Origin: Actinoplanes couchii
GTDB taxonomy: Bacteria > Actinomycetota > Actinomycetes > Mycobacteriales > Micromonosporaceae
Reading direction: 5' to 3'
DNA length: 64,000 nt
Assembly (NCBI RefSeq): GCF_016862075.1
Contig: NZ_BOMG01000042.1
Location: 186,001-250,000, forward strand
Shown: piece by piece, positions 51,805 to 61,480 of the stretch
Layout: the number at the start of each line of letters is the position of its first letter
Numbering within the stretch: position 1 is the stretch's first letter
The notes under the pieces: generated by a model
Told to the model about the DNA's origin: nothing
The model's database searches: none
What the model saw: only the letters and a program-made list of their open reading frames with translations
Made by a program: the position numbers and the translations under genes

Positions 51805-52902
51805 ATGAACGGACGTCGAGTTTCCCGCCGTAACTTTCTCGGCCTCACCGCCGGAATCGGCACGGCGATCGGACTGTCGGCGTGCAGCGCACCCGGTGGC
51901 GGCTCCGGTGACGGCGCCGGTCAGACCAGCCTGACCATGTTCCACTGGGCCGGGGCGCAGGGCGAGGTGCCCAAGAAGATCGGTGACGCGTACGCCGCGG
52001 CCAACAACATCAAGATCAGCTACATCGAGGGTACGAACGCCGACACGTTCCCCAAGTTGGTCAGCTCGGTGCAGATCAACGCGCAGAACCCGCTGCTGAA
52101 CCTGGGCTTCTTCAACGGCCAGTCGTTCGCCAACGGCGAGACCACGAACCTGTGGCTGCCGGTCCCGGACTCGGTGGCCAACGTGGCGAAGGTGCTGCCG
52201 GACTACCGCATCGCCAGCGGCCACGGGGCGTACATGGTGATGGACGCGATGGGCCTGATCTACAACAAGGAAGCGTTCCCGACCCCGCCGACCAGCTGGG
52301 CGCAACTGTTCGACGCCAAGTACAAGGGCAAGGTCACCACCTGGGACGCCCCGGCGTTCGGGGTCAACGCCCTGCCGGTGATCGCCAAGCTCAACGGCGG
52401 CAGCGAGTCGAACCTGCAGCCCGGCATCGACGTGTTCGCGGCCGCCGCCAAGGCCGGCCAGTTCAACGGCTTCATCTCCTCGCTCGACCAGCTCCGCCAG
52501 CAGCTGATCGCCGGCGAGGTGGTGATCGCGCCCGGGTTCCAGGGTGTCGCCGAGCCGTGGATCAAAGCCGGCGACCCGATCGGGTTCGCGGTGCCCACCG
52601 AGGGCGTGATGGCGTTCCCCGAGGGCTTCCAGATCGTCAACGGCTCGACCGAGGCCCAGGTCACCGCGTCGGCGGCGCTGATGAACCAGATGTTCGACCC
52701 GGGCAACGTCAGCGCCTACTGCGCCGCCACCGGCACCATCCCGCTGGTCGAGGGCGCGACCCTGGGCGCCGACTACGCCGACCGCCCGAGTTTCCAGCTG
52801 TCCACGGTCGAGGCCGCCATCAAGCTCGACTACCCGGCGCTGGTCGCCGCCACCGAGGCCGCGACCAAGTCCTGGAACGATCAGGTCAAGGCGAACATCT
52901 GA
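51805..52902 (+). CDS. ABC transporter solute-binding lipoprotein, spermidine/putrescine (PotD) type, Tat-like signal
   Basis: 365 aa. The N-terminus R-R-V-S-R-R-N-F-L-G-L is a twin-arginine signal that ends in a lipobox L-S-A-C, so a Tat-exported lipoprotein is likely. The body is a type 2 solute-binding protein (SBP_bac_8): M-G-L-I-Y-N-K-E-A-F, P-T-S-W-A-Q-L-F-D-A-K-Y-K-G-K and P-E-G-F-Q-I-V-N-G-S. Relatives bind polyamines, opines, thiamine or other small nitrogenous compounds. ATG 51805 with AAGGGG upstream. First gene of the ten-gene operon; two bases separate it from the ATPase gene. Confidence 0.9.
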   Translation: MNGRRVSRRNFLGLTAGIGTAIGLSACSAPGGGSGDGAGQTSLTMFHWAGAQGEVPKKIGDAYAAANNIKISYIEGTNADTFPKLVSSVQINAQNPLLNLGFFNGQSFANGETTNLWLPVPDSVANVAKVLPDYRIASGHGAYMVMDAMGLIYNKEAFPTPPTSWAQLFDAKYKGKVTTWDAPAFGVNALPVIAKLNGGSESNLQPGIDVFAAAAKAGQFNGFISSLDQLRQQLIAGEVVIAPGFQGVAEPWIKAGDPIGFAVPTEGVMAFPEGFQIVNGSTEAQVTASAALMNQMFDPGNVSAYCAATGTIPLVEGATLGADYADRPSFQLSTVEAAIKLDYPALVAATEAATKSWNDQVKANI

Positions 52903-52904
52903 TC

Positions 52905-53930
52905 ATGACCGCGTCTGCCAGCTCGATCGAGATCAGTGGGGTCACCAGGCGGTTCGGGGCGGCCACGGTGCTGCACGGGATCTCCCTGACGATCGCCGCG
53001 AACAGCTTCCACTGCCTGCTCGGGCCGTCCGGGTGCGGGAAGACCACGCTGATGCACCTGCTCGCCGGGCTAGACGTGCCGGACGAGGGCACCATCGTCA
53101 TCGGCGGGACCGAGCACACCCGGACCCCGGCGCACCGGCGGCCGACCAACCTGGTGTTCCAGAGCGGCGCGCTGTTCCCGCACATGTCGGTGCGGGACAA
53201 CGTCGCGTTCGGGCTGCGCAGCGACGGTCTCAAAGGCCCGGCCCTACGCACCCGGGTCGACGAGAGCCTGGAGCTGGTCGCGATGGGCGAGTTCGCCGGG
53301 CGGATGCCCGCGACCCTCTCCGGTGGCCAGCGCCAGCGGATCGCGATCGCCCGCGCCCTGGTCAAACGGCCGGACGTGCTGCTGCTCGACGAGCCGCTCA
53401 GCGCGCTGGACCTGGCCCTGCAACTGCACATGCGGCGGGAACTCAAGCGCTGGCAGCAGGAGACCGGCACCACCTTCGTCTGCGTGACGCACAACCAGGC
53501 CGAGGCCATGGAGATCGCCGACGAGATCTCGGTGATGCGGGCCGGGACCATCGAGCAGACCGGCTCCGCCCAGGAGCTGTACGCCGCCCCGGAGACCCGT
53601 TTCGTGGCCGGTTTCATCGGCGAGAACAACATCTTCACCGGCCCCGGCCCGGTGATCGACGGCATCACCTTCCCCACCCCGGCCGCCGACGGTCAAGTGC
53701 TCACCCTGCGCCCGGAACATCTGCGGCTGGTCGAGGCCGGCAGCGACGACAGCCGGGGCGGCGTACGGGTGGACACCGTCGGGTTCACCGGCCGGACGAT
53801 CCGCGCCGGGCTCCGGACCGGCACCGGGCGGGAACTGCTCGCCGAGTTGCCGGCCGGCACCCCGCTGACCCCCGGCGCCGAGGTGGGGCTCGCCTTCGAC
53901 GCCGGGCACGTGTACGCGGTGCCGTCATGA
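52905..53930 (+). CDS. ABC transporter ATPase, PotA type
   Basis: 341 aa. Walker A G-P-S-G-C-G-K-T-T, signature L-S-G-G-Q-R-Q-R, Walker B V-L-L-L-D-E-P-L-S-A-L-D and H-loop T-H-N-Q-A-E-A. A C-terminal TOBE-like regulatory domain (R-P-E-H-L-R-L) follows from about residue 260. It energises the PotD-type importer. The stop overlaps the first permease start (ATGA). Confidence 0.95.
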   Translation: MTASASSIEISGVTRRFGAATVLHGISLTIAANSFHCLLGPSGCGKTTLMHLLAGLDVPDEGTIVIGGTEHTRTPAHRRPTNLVFQSGALFPHMSVRDNVAFGLRSDGLKGPALRTRVDESLELVAMGEFAGRMPATLSGGQRQRIAIARALVKRPDVLLLDEPLSALDLALQLHMRRELKRWQQETGTTFVCVTHNQAEAMEIADEISVMRAGTIEQTGSAQELYAAPETRFVAGFIGENNIFTGPGPVIDGITFPTPAADGQVLTLRPEHLRLVEAGSDDSRGGVRVDTVGFTGRTIRAGLRTGTGRELLAELPAGTPLTPGAEVGLAFDAGHVYAVPS

Positions 53931-54754
53931 GGAGCCGCCGGCTCGCCACAGTGCTGGTCGCGCCCGGTACCGCGTACCTGATCCTGGTCTTCGTCTCGAT
54001 CGTCGCCCTGCTGTTCTCCTACAGCGCGCGCAGCGAACGGACCGCGGCGCTGGTCGCCCCGGTGGACTGGGCGACCTGGCAGAACGTGCTGACCGACGCC
54101 TACACCTGGCAGGTCCTGACCACGACCGTCCTGCTGGGCCTGGTGGTCAGTGTGCTGACCGTGCTGGTCGCCTATCCGCTGGCCTGGTGTGTGCACACCA
54201 TGCGCCGGCCGTGGCAGGCCACCACGATGCTCTTCGTGATCTTCTCGCCGATCCTGGTCAGCGTGGTGGTCCGGACCTACGGCTGGGCGATGCTGCTGCG
54301 CGAGAACGGCCCGTTCGGGAGCCTCTTCGACGGCTGGCTCTACCACCAGCCGGGGGTGATCGTCGCCCTGGTGCACGTCGAGCTGCCGTTCGCGGTCTTC
54401 CCGATCCTGGCGGCCATCCGCTCGGTCCCACCGGAACTCGGCCGGGCCGCCGCCGATCTGGGCGCCGGGCCGCTGCGCCGGTTCCTGCGGGTGCAGCTGC
54501 CGCTGACCATGCCCGGCGTGCTCAGCGGCATCCAGCTGGTCTTCGCGCTGACCATCTCGGCGTTCGCCACCCCGGCGCTGCTCGGCGGCGGCCGGGTGAC
54601 AGTGCTGGCCCAGACCATCTACCAGAGCATCCAGCAGCTGCAGTGGCCGACCGCGGCCGCCCAGGCGGTCCTGCTGCTGATCCTCGCCCTGCTGGTGCTG
54701 ACCCTGTTCACCGGCCTGGCCCGGCTGGTGTCCGGCGGGCGGGCCGCGCGATGA
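53927..54754 (+). CDS. ABC transporter permease, PotB type
   Basis: 275 aa, six transmembrane helices, EAA-type loop G-R-A-A-A-D-L-G-A-G-P-L-R-R-F-L-R-V-Q-L-P. R-T-Y-G-W and P-F-A-V-F-P match the polyamine/opine permease family. Overlaps both neighbours by four bases. Confidence 0.94.
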   Translation: MRSRRLATVLVAPGTAYLILVFVSIVALLFSYSARSERTAALVAPVDWATWQNVLTDAYTWQVLTTTVLLGLVVSVLTVLVAYPLAWCVHTMRRPWQATTMLFVIFSPILVSVVVRTYGWAMLLRENGPFGSLFDGWLYHQPGVIVALVHVELPFAVFPILAAIRSVPPELGRAAADLGAGPLRRFLRVQLPLTMPGVLSGIQLVFALTISAFATPALLGGGRVTVLAQTIYQSIQQLQWPTAAAQAVLLLILALLVLTLFTGLARLVSGGRAAR

Positions 54755-55575
54755 CGGCCCTGGTCAAAGCCCTGCGCTGGGCCTGGATCACGGCGTGCGC
54801 CGTGTTCATCACCGCGCCGCTGCTGATCGTGCTGGTCGCCTCGGTGAGCACCGACCACGTTCTGACCGGATGGCCGTCCGGCTTCACCCTCGAATGGATC
54901 CGCACCGCGCTGAGCTACGAGCCGTTCCAGGTCGGGTTCCTCTACTCGATCGAGGTCGCCGCGCTCGCCACCGTCATCGCCCTCGCGCTCGGTGTCCCGG
55001 CCGCGTACGCGATCGCCCGTCTCGACCTGCCCGGCACCGGACTGCTGCGCTCGATCTTCGTGGCCCCGCTGAGCCTGCCCCGGGTGGTCACCGGCTTCAG
55101 CTTCTTCGTGCTGTACGTGTCGCTGATGCCCACCGCGTACGGCACGGTCGGCGGCGTCGCCCTGGCGCACGTCCTGTTGCTGCTGCCGTTCGTGATCTCC
55201 GTGGTCGGCTCCGGGCTGGCCGGGCTCGACCCGCAGCTGGAGGCCGCCGCCCGGGACCTCGGCGCCACCCCGTGGCGGGCGTTCCGGCAGGTGACCCTCC
55301 CGCAGATCCGGCTGTCCCTGGTGATCGCCGCGGTCTTCGGATTCCTGACCTCCTTCGACGAGGTCGACACGTCGGTGTTCCTGATGCCGGCCGGCACCAC
55401 CACCCTGCCGGTCGCGATCTTCCTGCGCCTGGAGCAGAACCAGGATCCGACCACCTCCGCGGTGTCCAGCCTGATGATCGCCGGCTCGCTGCTGCTGGCC
55501 GGGCTCACCGCGGTCGCGCTGCGCCGCTCCGGACTGTTCGGCACCGGCCGCAACGAGCAGAAGGAACAGGCATGA
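54751..55575 (+). CDS. ABC transporter permease, PotC type
   Basis: 274 aa, six transmembrane helices, EAA loop E-A-A-A-R-D-L-G-A-T-P-W-R-A-F-R-Q-V-T-L-P. The late motif F-D-E-V-D-T-S-V-F-L matches PotC-type permeases (usually F-D-E). Coupled by ATGA to both PotB-like and hydantoinase A genes, which ties uptake to catabolism. Confidence 0.94.
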   Translation: MTALVKALRWAWITACAVFITAPLLIVLVASVSTDHVLTGWPSGFTLEWIRTALSYEPFQVGFLYSIEVAALATVIALALGVPAAYAIARLDLPGTGLLRSIFVAPLSLPRVVTGFSFFVLYVSLMPTAYGTVGGVALAHVLLLLPFVISVVGSGLAGLDPQLEAAARDLGATPWRAFRQVTLPQIRLSLVIAAVFGFLTSFDEVDTSVFLMPAGTTTLPVAIFLRLEQNQDPTTSAVSSLMIAGSLLLAGLTAVALRRSGLFGTGRNEQKEQA

Positions 55576-57620
55576 GTACGCGTTACCGCCTCGGCGTCGA
55601 CGTCGGCGGCACCTTCACCGACGTGGTGCTGGCCGACACCACCACCGGCGCGCTGATCACCGACAAGGTGCCGTCGGACGCGGCCCAGCCGGCCCGCGCG
55701 GTGGTCGACGGCGTCCGCGCGATCCTCGACCGCGCCGGAGTCCGGCCCGAACAGGTCGAGTACTTCTCACACGGGCAGACGTTCGCGCTGAACACCGTGC
55801 TGCAACGCTCCGGCGCCCGGGTCGGGCTGCTGGTCACCCGCGGCTTCCCGGATCTGCTCGAGATCGGGCGGCTGCGGCTGGACGACCCGATCGACATGTT
55901 CGCCGTACCGAAACCGCCGCTGGTGCACCGCGACGACGTCCGGGAGATCGGCGAGCGGATGCTGGCCGACGGCACCGAGGAACGCCCCCTCGACCCGGCC
56001 GAGGTGGTCGCGGCCGTCGACGACCTGATCGCCGGCGGGGTGTCGGCGGTGGCGGTCGCGTTCCTGCACAGCCACCTGCACCCGGAACACGAACAGGCGG
56101 CGTACGACGCGATCCGCGCCGCCCACCCGGACCTGACCGTGGCCTGCTCGGCGCTGCTGTGGCCGGAGGAACGCGAGTACGAACGGGCCACCGTCGCGGT
56201 GCTCGGCGCGCACGTCGGCCGGGCCCTCGGCGGCTACCTGGAATTCCTGGTCCGGGAGCTGCGCGAGCTCGGACTGGACTGCCCGCTGCACATCACCCGC
56301 TCCAACGGCGGGGTCGCGTCGATCGCGCATTCACCCGACGACCGGGTCCGGGCCGCGGTCGAGACGCTGCTGTCCGGGCCGGCGTCCGGGGTGGCCGGGA
56401 CGGTGCGGCTGGCCGCGTCCGCCGGCGTCGACCGGTTCGTCACGATGGACATGGGCGGCACCAGCGTCGACTGCGCGATCGTCGACGGCGCGATCCCGTA
56501 CTCGACCGAGAGTGTCCTCGGCGACTTCCCGCTGATCATCCCGTCGGTGGAGATCTCGTCGATCGGGGCGGGCGGCGGCTCGATCGTCCGGGTCAACGAC
56601 GGCGGGGTGCTCAAGGTCGGCCCGCGCAGCGCCGGCGCGTTCCCCGGCCCGGCCGCCTACGGTCGCGGCGGCACCGAACCGACGATCACCGACGCGTACG
56701 TGGTCTGCGGCTACCTCGACCCGACCGACTTCGCCGGCGGCAGCGTAGGCCTGGACGTGGCGGCGGCCCGCACCGCCCTGCTCCCGGTCGCCGAGCGGCT
56801 GGGCCTGAGCGTGGAAGCGGCCGCCGAGTCCGCGGTGGCCGTCGCGACGGCGATGATGCACGCCCAGCTGATCCCGCTGTGCGCACAACGCGGCGTCGAC
56901 CCGTCCGAGCTGACCCTGATCGCGTACGGCGGCGCCGGCCCGGTGCAGGCCGCCCTGCTGGCCCGCACCCTGAACATGGCCGAGGTGCTGATCCCGGCGT
57001 CGCCCGGCACCCTCTGCGCGTACGGGGCGCTCGCCACCGACCTGCGCACCGACGTGGTCGCTGCCGCACACGGCACCGTCACCGACGCGTCGCTGCGCTC
57101 CGGCTGGGCGGCGCTGGAGGACCGGGCCCGCGCCTGGTACGCCGCCCAGGACCACCAGCTGCACCCGGACGTGACCGTGACCCGGTGGGCCGACGTGCAG
57201 CTGTCCGGCCAGTCGTTCACCCTGCCGGTGGTGCTGCCCGCCGGTCAGGAGCCGACGGTCGCCGCGCTGCACCGGGCGTTCACCGACGCGTACCTGCGCA
57301 CCTACGCCGTCGACCCCGGTGACGCGGTCCTGGACGTCCGCAACCTGCGGGTCGGGCTGGCCGCCTCGTCCAGCCTGCCCGGCCCGGCGGTCACCGACGC
57401 TCCGGAGCCGGTCAGCGTCACGCACCGGGTGGTCGAGAACGGCGTGCTCGCCGACGTGCGGGTGCACCGGCGGCCGACACTCGCCGCCGGCACCGTCGTG
57501 ACCGGACCGGCCCTGGTGTCCGCGCCGGACACCACCGTCTTCCTGCCCACCGGCTGTACCGGCACCGTCGACGCGGCCGGCAACCTGCGTATCCGCCTGA
57601 CGGGAGGCACCCGTGCGTAG
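55572..57620 (+). CDS. Hydantoinase/oxoprolinase subunit A
   Basis: 682 aa. N-terminal Hydant_A_N region begins R-L-G-V-D-V-G-G-T-F-T-D, the nucleotide-binding phosphate loop of the ASKHA fold. The second loop is M-D-M-G-G-T-S-V-D, followed by G-A-G-G-G-S-I and G-P-x-S-A-G-x-x-P-G-P-A-x-Y-G-R-G-G; the third is Y-G-G-A-G-P. Such enzymes use ATP to open cyclic amides (5-oxoproline, N-methylhydantoin) or, with a third subunit, to carboxylate acetone or acetophenone. No gamma subunit is present, so ring opening is favoured. The substrate is unknown. Confidence 0.93.
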   Translation: MSTRYRLGVDVGGTFTDVVLADTTTGALITDKVPSDAAQPARAVVDGVRAILDRAGVRPEQVEYFSHGQTFALNTVLQRSGARVGLLVTRGFPDLLEIGRLRLDDPIDMFAVPKPPLVHRDDVREIGERMLADGTEERPLDPAEVVAAVDDLIAGGVSAVAVAFLHSHLHPEHEQAAYDAIRAAHPDLTVACSALLWPEEREYERATVAVLGAHVGRALGGYLEFLVRELRELGLDCPLHITRSNGGVASIAHSPDDRVRAAVETLLSGPASGVAGTVRLAASAGVDRFVTMDMGGTSVDCAIVDGAIPYSTESVLGDFPLIIPSVEISSIGAGGGSIVRVNDGGVLKVGPRSAGAFPGPAAYGRGGTEPTITDAYVVCGYLDPTDFAGGSVGLDVAAARTALLPVAERLGLSVEAAAESAVAVATAMMHAQLIPLCAQRGVDPSELTLIAYGGAGPVQAALLARTLNMAEVLIPASPGTLCAYGALATDLRTDVVAAAHGTVTDASLRSGWAALEDRARAWYAAQDHQLHPDVTVTRWADVQLSGQSFTLPVVLPAGQEPTVAALHRAFTDAYLRTYAVDPGDAVLDVRNLRVGLAASSSLPGPAVTDAPEPVSVTHRVVENGVLADVRVHRRPTLAAGTVVTGPALVSAPDTTVFLPTGCTGTVDAAGNLRIRLTGGTRA

Positions 57621-59421
57621 CTCACCGGTCCAGTTGGAGATCCTCGCCCACCGGCTCACCGCGGTCGTCGAGGAGATGGCCGAGAACATCCGGCGCACCA
57701 GCTTCAGCATCTTCGTCAAACAGACCGCCGACTTCGGGACCTGCCTGGTCACCCCGCAGGGGGAGGTGTTCGCGGCACCCCGGCGGATCTCCGGCAACAT
57801 GATGATCGGGATCCCGGCGCGGGCGGTGATCGAGTCGCTCGCCCCGTACCGGCCGGGCGACGTCGGCCTCAGCAACGACCCGGACGCCACCGGCGGACTG
57901 GTCACCCACCTGCCCGACCTGTGGACCTGGGCGCCGCTGTTCGCCGGGGACGAGATCATCGCGTACGCGGTGAGCTTCGTGCACTCCTCCGACATCGGCG
58001 GGACCGTGCCCGGCTCGATCAGCTGGGACCACACCGACATCCACCAGGAAGGGCTTCTCATTCCGCCGGTACGCCTGGTCGAGGCCGGCGCACTCAACCA
58101 GGGTGTGCTCGACCTGGTCACCCGCAACACCCGGGTGCCCGACCAGAACCGCGGTGACCTGGCGGCCCAGATCGCCGGGCTGCGCACCGCCCAGCGCCGC
58201 CTGGACGAGATCGTCGCGAGCTTCGGCTCCGGCGCGGTCCGGGACGCGATCGAGGACCTGCTGGACACCGCCGAGAACCGGGCCGGCGACATGATCGGTG
58301 ACCTGGCCGACGGGCGGTACTCGTTCACCGACTACGTGGAGGGTGTCGAGGGGTCGGTGCCGCCGGTGCGGCTCAGCCTGGAACTGACCGTCGAGGGGCG
58401 TACCGCGCACCTGTCGTTCGAGGGCACCTCACCGCAGGTGCTGGAGGCGGTCAACCTGCACACCGGCGGGCACGCCGGGCACTACATGCTGGCGTTCGCC
58501 CTGGTCAACTGGTGTTACTCGCAGGACCACGGGATCCCGTACAACTCGGGCATCGTCCGGCCGCTGCGCGCCACCCTGCCGCCCGGCTCGGTGGTCAACC
58601 CGGGCGCCGGCGCGCCGTGCGGGGTCCGGGCCGCGATCTTCTTCCGGATCATGGACCTGGTCGTCGCCTGCCTGGCCCAGGCCCGGCCCGGCGCGGCGAT
58701 GGCCACCGGGGCCGGTGCCGTGGCGATCGCCGCGATCTCGCACATCGGCGCGGACGGGCGGCGGCGGGTGTCGGTGGGCCAGCCGCTGACCGGCGGCTCC
58801 GGCGGGCGCCCCGGCCGGCCCGGACTGCACGGCACCAGCTACATGGGTGGCTGGCTGCGCAACGTGCCCAACGAGATCCTCGAGGACGACGTCCCGGTGG
58901 TCGTCGAGGAGTACCGCTACCGGCGTGGCTCCGGCGGCGCGGGCGTGTCACCCGGCGGCGACGGGCTGGTCGTCACGATGCGGTCGCGGGTGGACGGCGT
59001 GACGTTCGCCGTACGCGGCCTGGAGCGGTTGATCTATCAGCCGTGGGGGCTCAACGGCGGCGAGCCCGGGGCGACCGGCCGGGCCACCCTCAACCCCGGC
59101 ACACCCGGCGAACGTGACCTCGGCCGGGTCGGCACGATCACCCTGCGCGCGGGTGACGTGCTGCGCATCGAGACACCGGGCGGCGGTGGCCTCGGCGAAC
59201 CGCGTACCGGGGCGCCGGAGTTCGCCCTCGGCGCCGCCCGGACCGCCGCCGACACCCGGTTCCCGCAGGAACTGCAGCGGCGGCTGATCGAGCACGTGCT
59301 GACCCGGGTGCCGTCCGCCGACCAGCCACGCGTCTACCGCGACCTCTGGCTCGGCCTCGACCGCGCGGCCGGCGACGGTGCCGTGACCGGGGAACTGCTG
59401 GAGGAGGCGTTGCGATCGTGA
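57613..59421 (+). CDS. Hydantoinase/oxoprolinase subunit B
   Basis: 602 aa. Family motifs: L-E-I-L-A-H-R-L-T-A-V-V-E-E-M, R-R-T-S-F-S-x-x-V-K, N-D-P near residue 95, the metal-site region H-S-S-D-I-G-G and G-G-S-G-G-R-P-G-R, and a C-terminal T-P-G-G-G-G-L-G. It forms a complex with subunit A. GTG 57613 overlaps the subunit A gene by 8 bases with GGGAGGC upstream. Confidence 0.94.
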   Translation: MRSSPVQLEILAHRLTAVVEEMAENIRRTSFSIFVKQTADFGTCLVTPQGEVFAAPRRISGNMMIGIPARAVIESLAPYRPGDVGLSNDPDATGGLVTHLPDLWTWAPLFAGDEIIAYAVSFVHSSDIGGTVPGSISWDHTDIHQEGLLIPPVRLVEAGALNQGVLDLVTRNTRVPDQNRGDLAAQIAGLRTAQRRLDEIVASFGSGAVRDAIEDLLDTAENRAGDMIGDLADGRYSFTDYVEGVEGSVPPVRLSLELTVEGRTAHLSFEGTSPQVLEAVNLHTGGHAGHYMLAFALVNWCYSQDHGIPYNSGIVRPLRATLPPGSVVNPGAGAPCGVRAAIFFRIMDLVVACLAQARPGAAMATGAGAVAIAAISHIGADGRRRVSVGQPLTGGSGGRPGRPGLHGTSYMGGWLRNVPNEILEDDVPVVVEEYRYRRGSGGAGVSPGGDGLVVTMRSRVDGVTFAVRGLERLIYQPWGLNGGEPGATGRATLNPGTPGERDLGRVGTITLRAGDVLRIETPGGGGLGEPRTGAPEFALGAARTAADTRFPQELQRRLIEHVLTRVPSADQPRVYRDLWLGLDRAAGDGAVTGELLEEALRS

Positions 59422-60332
59422 CCGGACTGCGATTCGGGTTGAAGACGTACGACGCCGCGCCCTGGGACGAGCTGCGGCACCGCTGGCGCGACCACGAGGC
59501 CGCCGGCTTCGACGCGCTGTGGGCCGGCGACCACGTGTGGAGCACCCGCGACGGCGACGGCGCGCCCGCCCGGCCCCGGTTCGACTCGTGGCTGATGGCC
59601 GCCGGGATCGCCGCGGTCACCTCCCGGGTGGACGTCGGCACCCTGGTCAGCCCGATCGGGCTGCGTAACCCGGCGGTGCTCGGCAAACAGGCGGTCACCC
59701 TGGACCACCTGTCCGGTGGCCGGGCGGTCGCCGGGATCGGCAGCGGCGGCAACCCCCTGGACGGCGCCGCCGCCGGGATCCCCGCGTGGCCGAGTGACGA
59801 GAAGGCCGCCCGCCTCGGCGAGTACGCCCGGATCGTCCGCTCCTACCTGCGCGGCGCCGACGTCGACGTGGACGGCGAGTTCTACCGCAGCCACGGCGTC
59901 TCCGCGCCCGCCCCGGTCCGGGGACGGCTGCTGATCGCCGCGCACACCCGCGCCTCGATCGCCGCCGCGGCCGCCCACGCCGACGTGTGGAACAGCTACG
60001 GCGTGCTCTTCTCCCAGCTGCGTGCCGGTGTCGTGCTGACCCCGGAGCAGAGCCTGGCCGCGACCCGCCGCCGGGCCCGATGGCTCGACGAGGAGTGCGA
60101 GCGCATCGGCCGGGATCCCGCGGAGATCACCCGCTCGTTCATGCTCGCGTTCACCCGGGACACCCCGTGGACGAGCGTGCAGAACTTCCGCGACACCATC
60201 GGCCGGTACGCCGACATCGGCATCACCGAGTTCATGTTCCCCTTCCCGTTGCAGGGCGAGCACGACGACGACGTCTTCGCCGAGGTGGTCGCCGACGTCA
60301 TGCCGAGACTCCAGGCGGGGGAGCGGCCGTGA
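59418..60332 (+). CDS. LLM-class (luciferase-like) oxidoreductase
   Basis: 304 aa TIM barrel. A-A-G-F-D-A-L-W-A-G-D-H, V-G-T-L-V-S-P-I-G-L-R-N-P-A-V-L-G-K, and L-S-G-G-R-A-V-A-G-I-G-S-G are the standard FMN/F420-binding elements. Either a monooxygenase using FMNH2 or an F420-dependent reductase is possible; no flavin reductase is in the operon. GTG 59418 overlaps the hydantoinase B stop (GTGA). Confidence 0.9.
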   Translation: MTGLRFGLKTYDAAPWDELRHRWRDHEAAGFDALWAGDHVWSTRDGDGAPARPRFDSWLMAAGIAAVTSRVDVGTLVSPIGLRNPAVLGKQAVTLDHLSGGRAVAGIGSGGNPLDGAAAGIPAWPSDEKAARLGEYARIVRSYLRGADVDVDGEFYRSHGVSAPAPVRGRLLIAAHTRASIAAAAAHADVWNSYGVLFSQLRAGVVLTPEQSLAATRRRARWLDEECERIGRDPAEITRSFMLAFTRDTPWTSVQNFRDTIGRYADIGITEFMFPFPLQGEHDDDVFAEVVADVMPRLQAGERP

Positions 60333-61480
60333 CCGGCGACCTGATCGCGCTGCGCCGGCGCCTGCACGCGGTGCCCGAGGTCGGCCTGGACCTGCCCCGC
60401 ACCCGGGACGTCCTGGTCGAAGAACTACAGGATCTGCCGGTACAGCTGGTGCACGGCGACAAATGCACCTCCGTGACCGCGGTGCTGCGCGGCCGCGGCG
60501 ACGGGCCGGTGGTGCTGCTGCGCTCCGACATGGACGCGCTGCCGATCACCGAGCGCACCGGGCTGCCCTATGCGGTTCCCGGCCCGGCCATGCACGCCTG
60601 CGGCCACGACCTGCACATGAGCGCGCTGGTCGGCGCGCTGCGGCTGCTGGCCTCGCGTGAGTTCGACGGAACCGTCATCGCCGCGTTCCAGCCCGGCGAG
60701 GAGGGCCACGGCGGTGCCGCGCTGATGCTGGCCGAAGGGCTGCTCGACGTGGCCGGGCCACCACCGATCGCCGCGTACGCCCTGCACGTCATCGCCGACC
60801 TGCCCAGCGGCGTGGTACATGGCCGGAGCGGGCCGATCATGGCCGCGTACGGGATCCTCGACGTCGAGATCACCGGCCGCGGTGCGCACGGCGGGCGCCC
60901 GCACGAGGGCGCCGACCCGGTGCCGGTGCTCGCCGAGACGGTCACCGCGCTGCACTCCTACGTCGACCGCCGCTTCGACGCGTTCGACCCGGTCGTGCTG
61001 ACCGTCGGGGAACTGCGGGCCGGTCACGCCCCGAACGTCATCGCCGACTCGGCCACCCTGCGCGCCGGCGTGCGCACCTTCAGCGAGACCAACACCGCCC
61101 GGGTGGCGGCCGAGCTGCCCCGCCTGGTGGAGAACCTCGCCGCGGCCCACGGCATCACCGCCACCGCCGTCGTACGACCGGTGATGGGACCGACCATCAA
61201 CGACCCGGCGGCGGCCGCACTCGTCGCCGCCACCGCCGTCCGGATGTTCGGCCCGGACCGCTACGTCGAACTGGCGCGACCACGGGCCGGTTCGGAGGAC
61301 TTCTCCGAGATCCTGCGCCGGGTGCCCGGCGCGTTCCTGTACGTCGGTGCCGCCGATGGCGAGTCGCCGGCCGGCAACCACTCACCCCTGTCTCGTTTCG
61401 ACGACCGGGTTCTCCCCGACGCCGCGGGCCTGCTGGCGGCCCTGGCCCTGCACCACCTCACCCCTGAGAGGCACCGATGA
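60329..61480 (+). CDS. M20-family amidohydrolase/peptidase
   Basis: 383 aa. Metal-binding motifs D-M-D-A-L-P, A-C-G-H-D-L-H-M-S, P-G-E-E-G-H-G-G, and the dimerisation-domain His in G-A-H-G-G-R-P-H are intact, as in hippurate and N-acyl-amino-acid hydrolases. It would cleave an N-acyl or N-carbamoyl bond in the substrate or in the ring-opened product. GTG 60329 overlaps the LLM gene stop (GTGA). Confidence 0.93.
   Translation: MTGDLIALRRRLHAVPEVGLDLPRTRDVLVEELQDLPVQLVHGDKCTSVTAVLRGRGDGPVVLLRSDMDALPITERTGLPYAVPGPAMHACGHDLHMSALVGALRLLASREFDGTVIAAFQPGEEGHGGAALMLAEGLLDVAGPPPIAAYALHVIADLPSGVVHGRSGPIMAAYGILDVEITGRGAHGGRPHEGADPVPVLAETVTALHSYVDRRFDAFDPVVLTVGELRAGHAPNVIADSATLRAGVRTFSETNTARVAAELPRLVENLAAAHGITATAVVRPVMGPTINDPAAAALVAATAVRMFGPDRYVELARPRAGSEDFSEILRRVPGAFLYVGAADGESPAGNHSPLSRFDDRVLPDAAGLLAALALHHLTPERHR

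Noticed and set aside
55572..59421. HyuA/HyuB as acetone or acetophenone carboxylase
   Set aside because: No gamma subunit gene is present, and the importer and M20 neighbours fit a nitrogenous substrate better.
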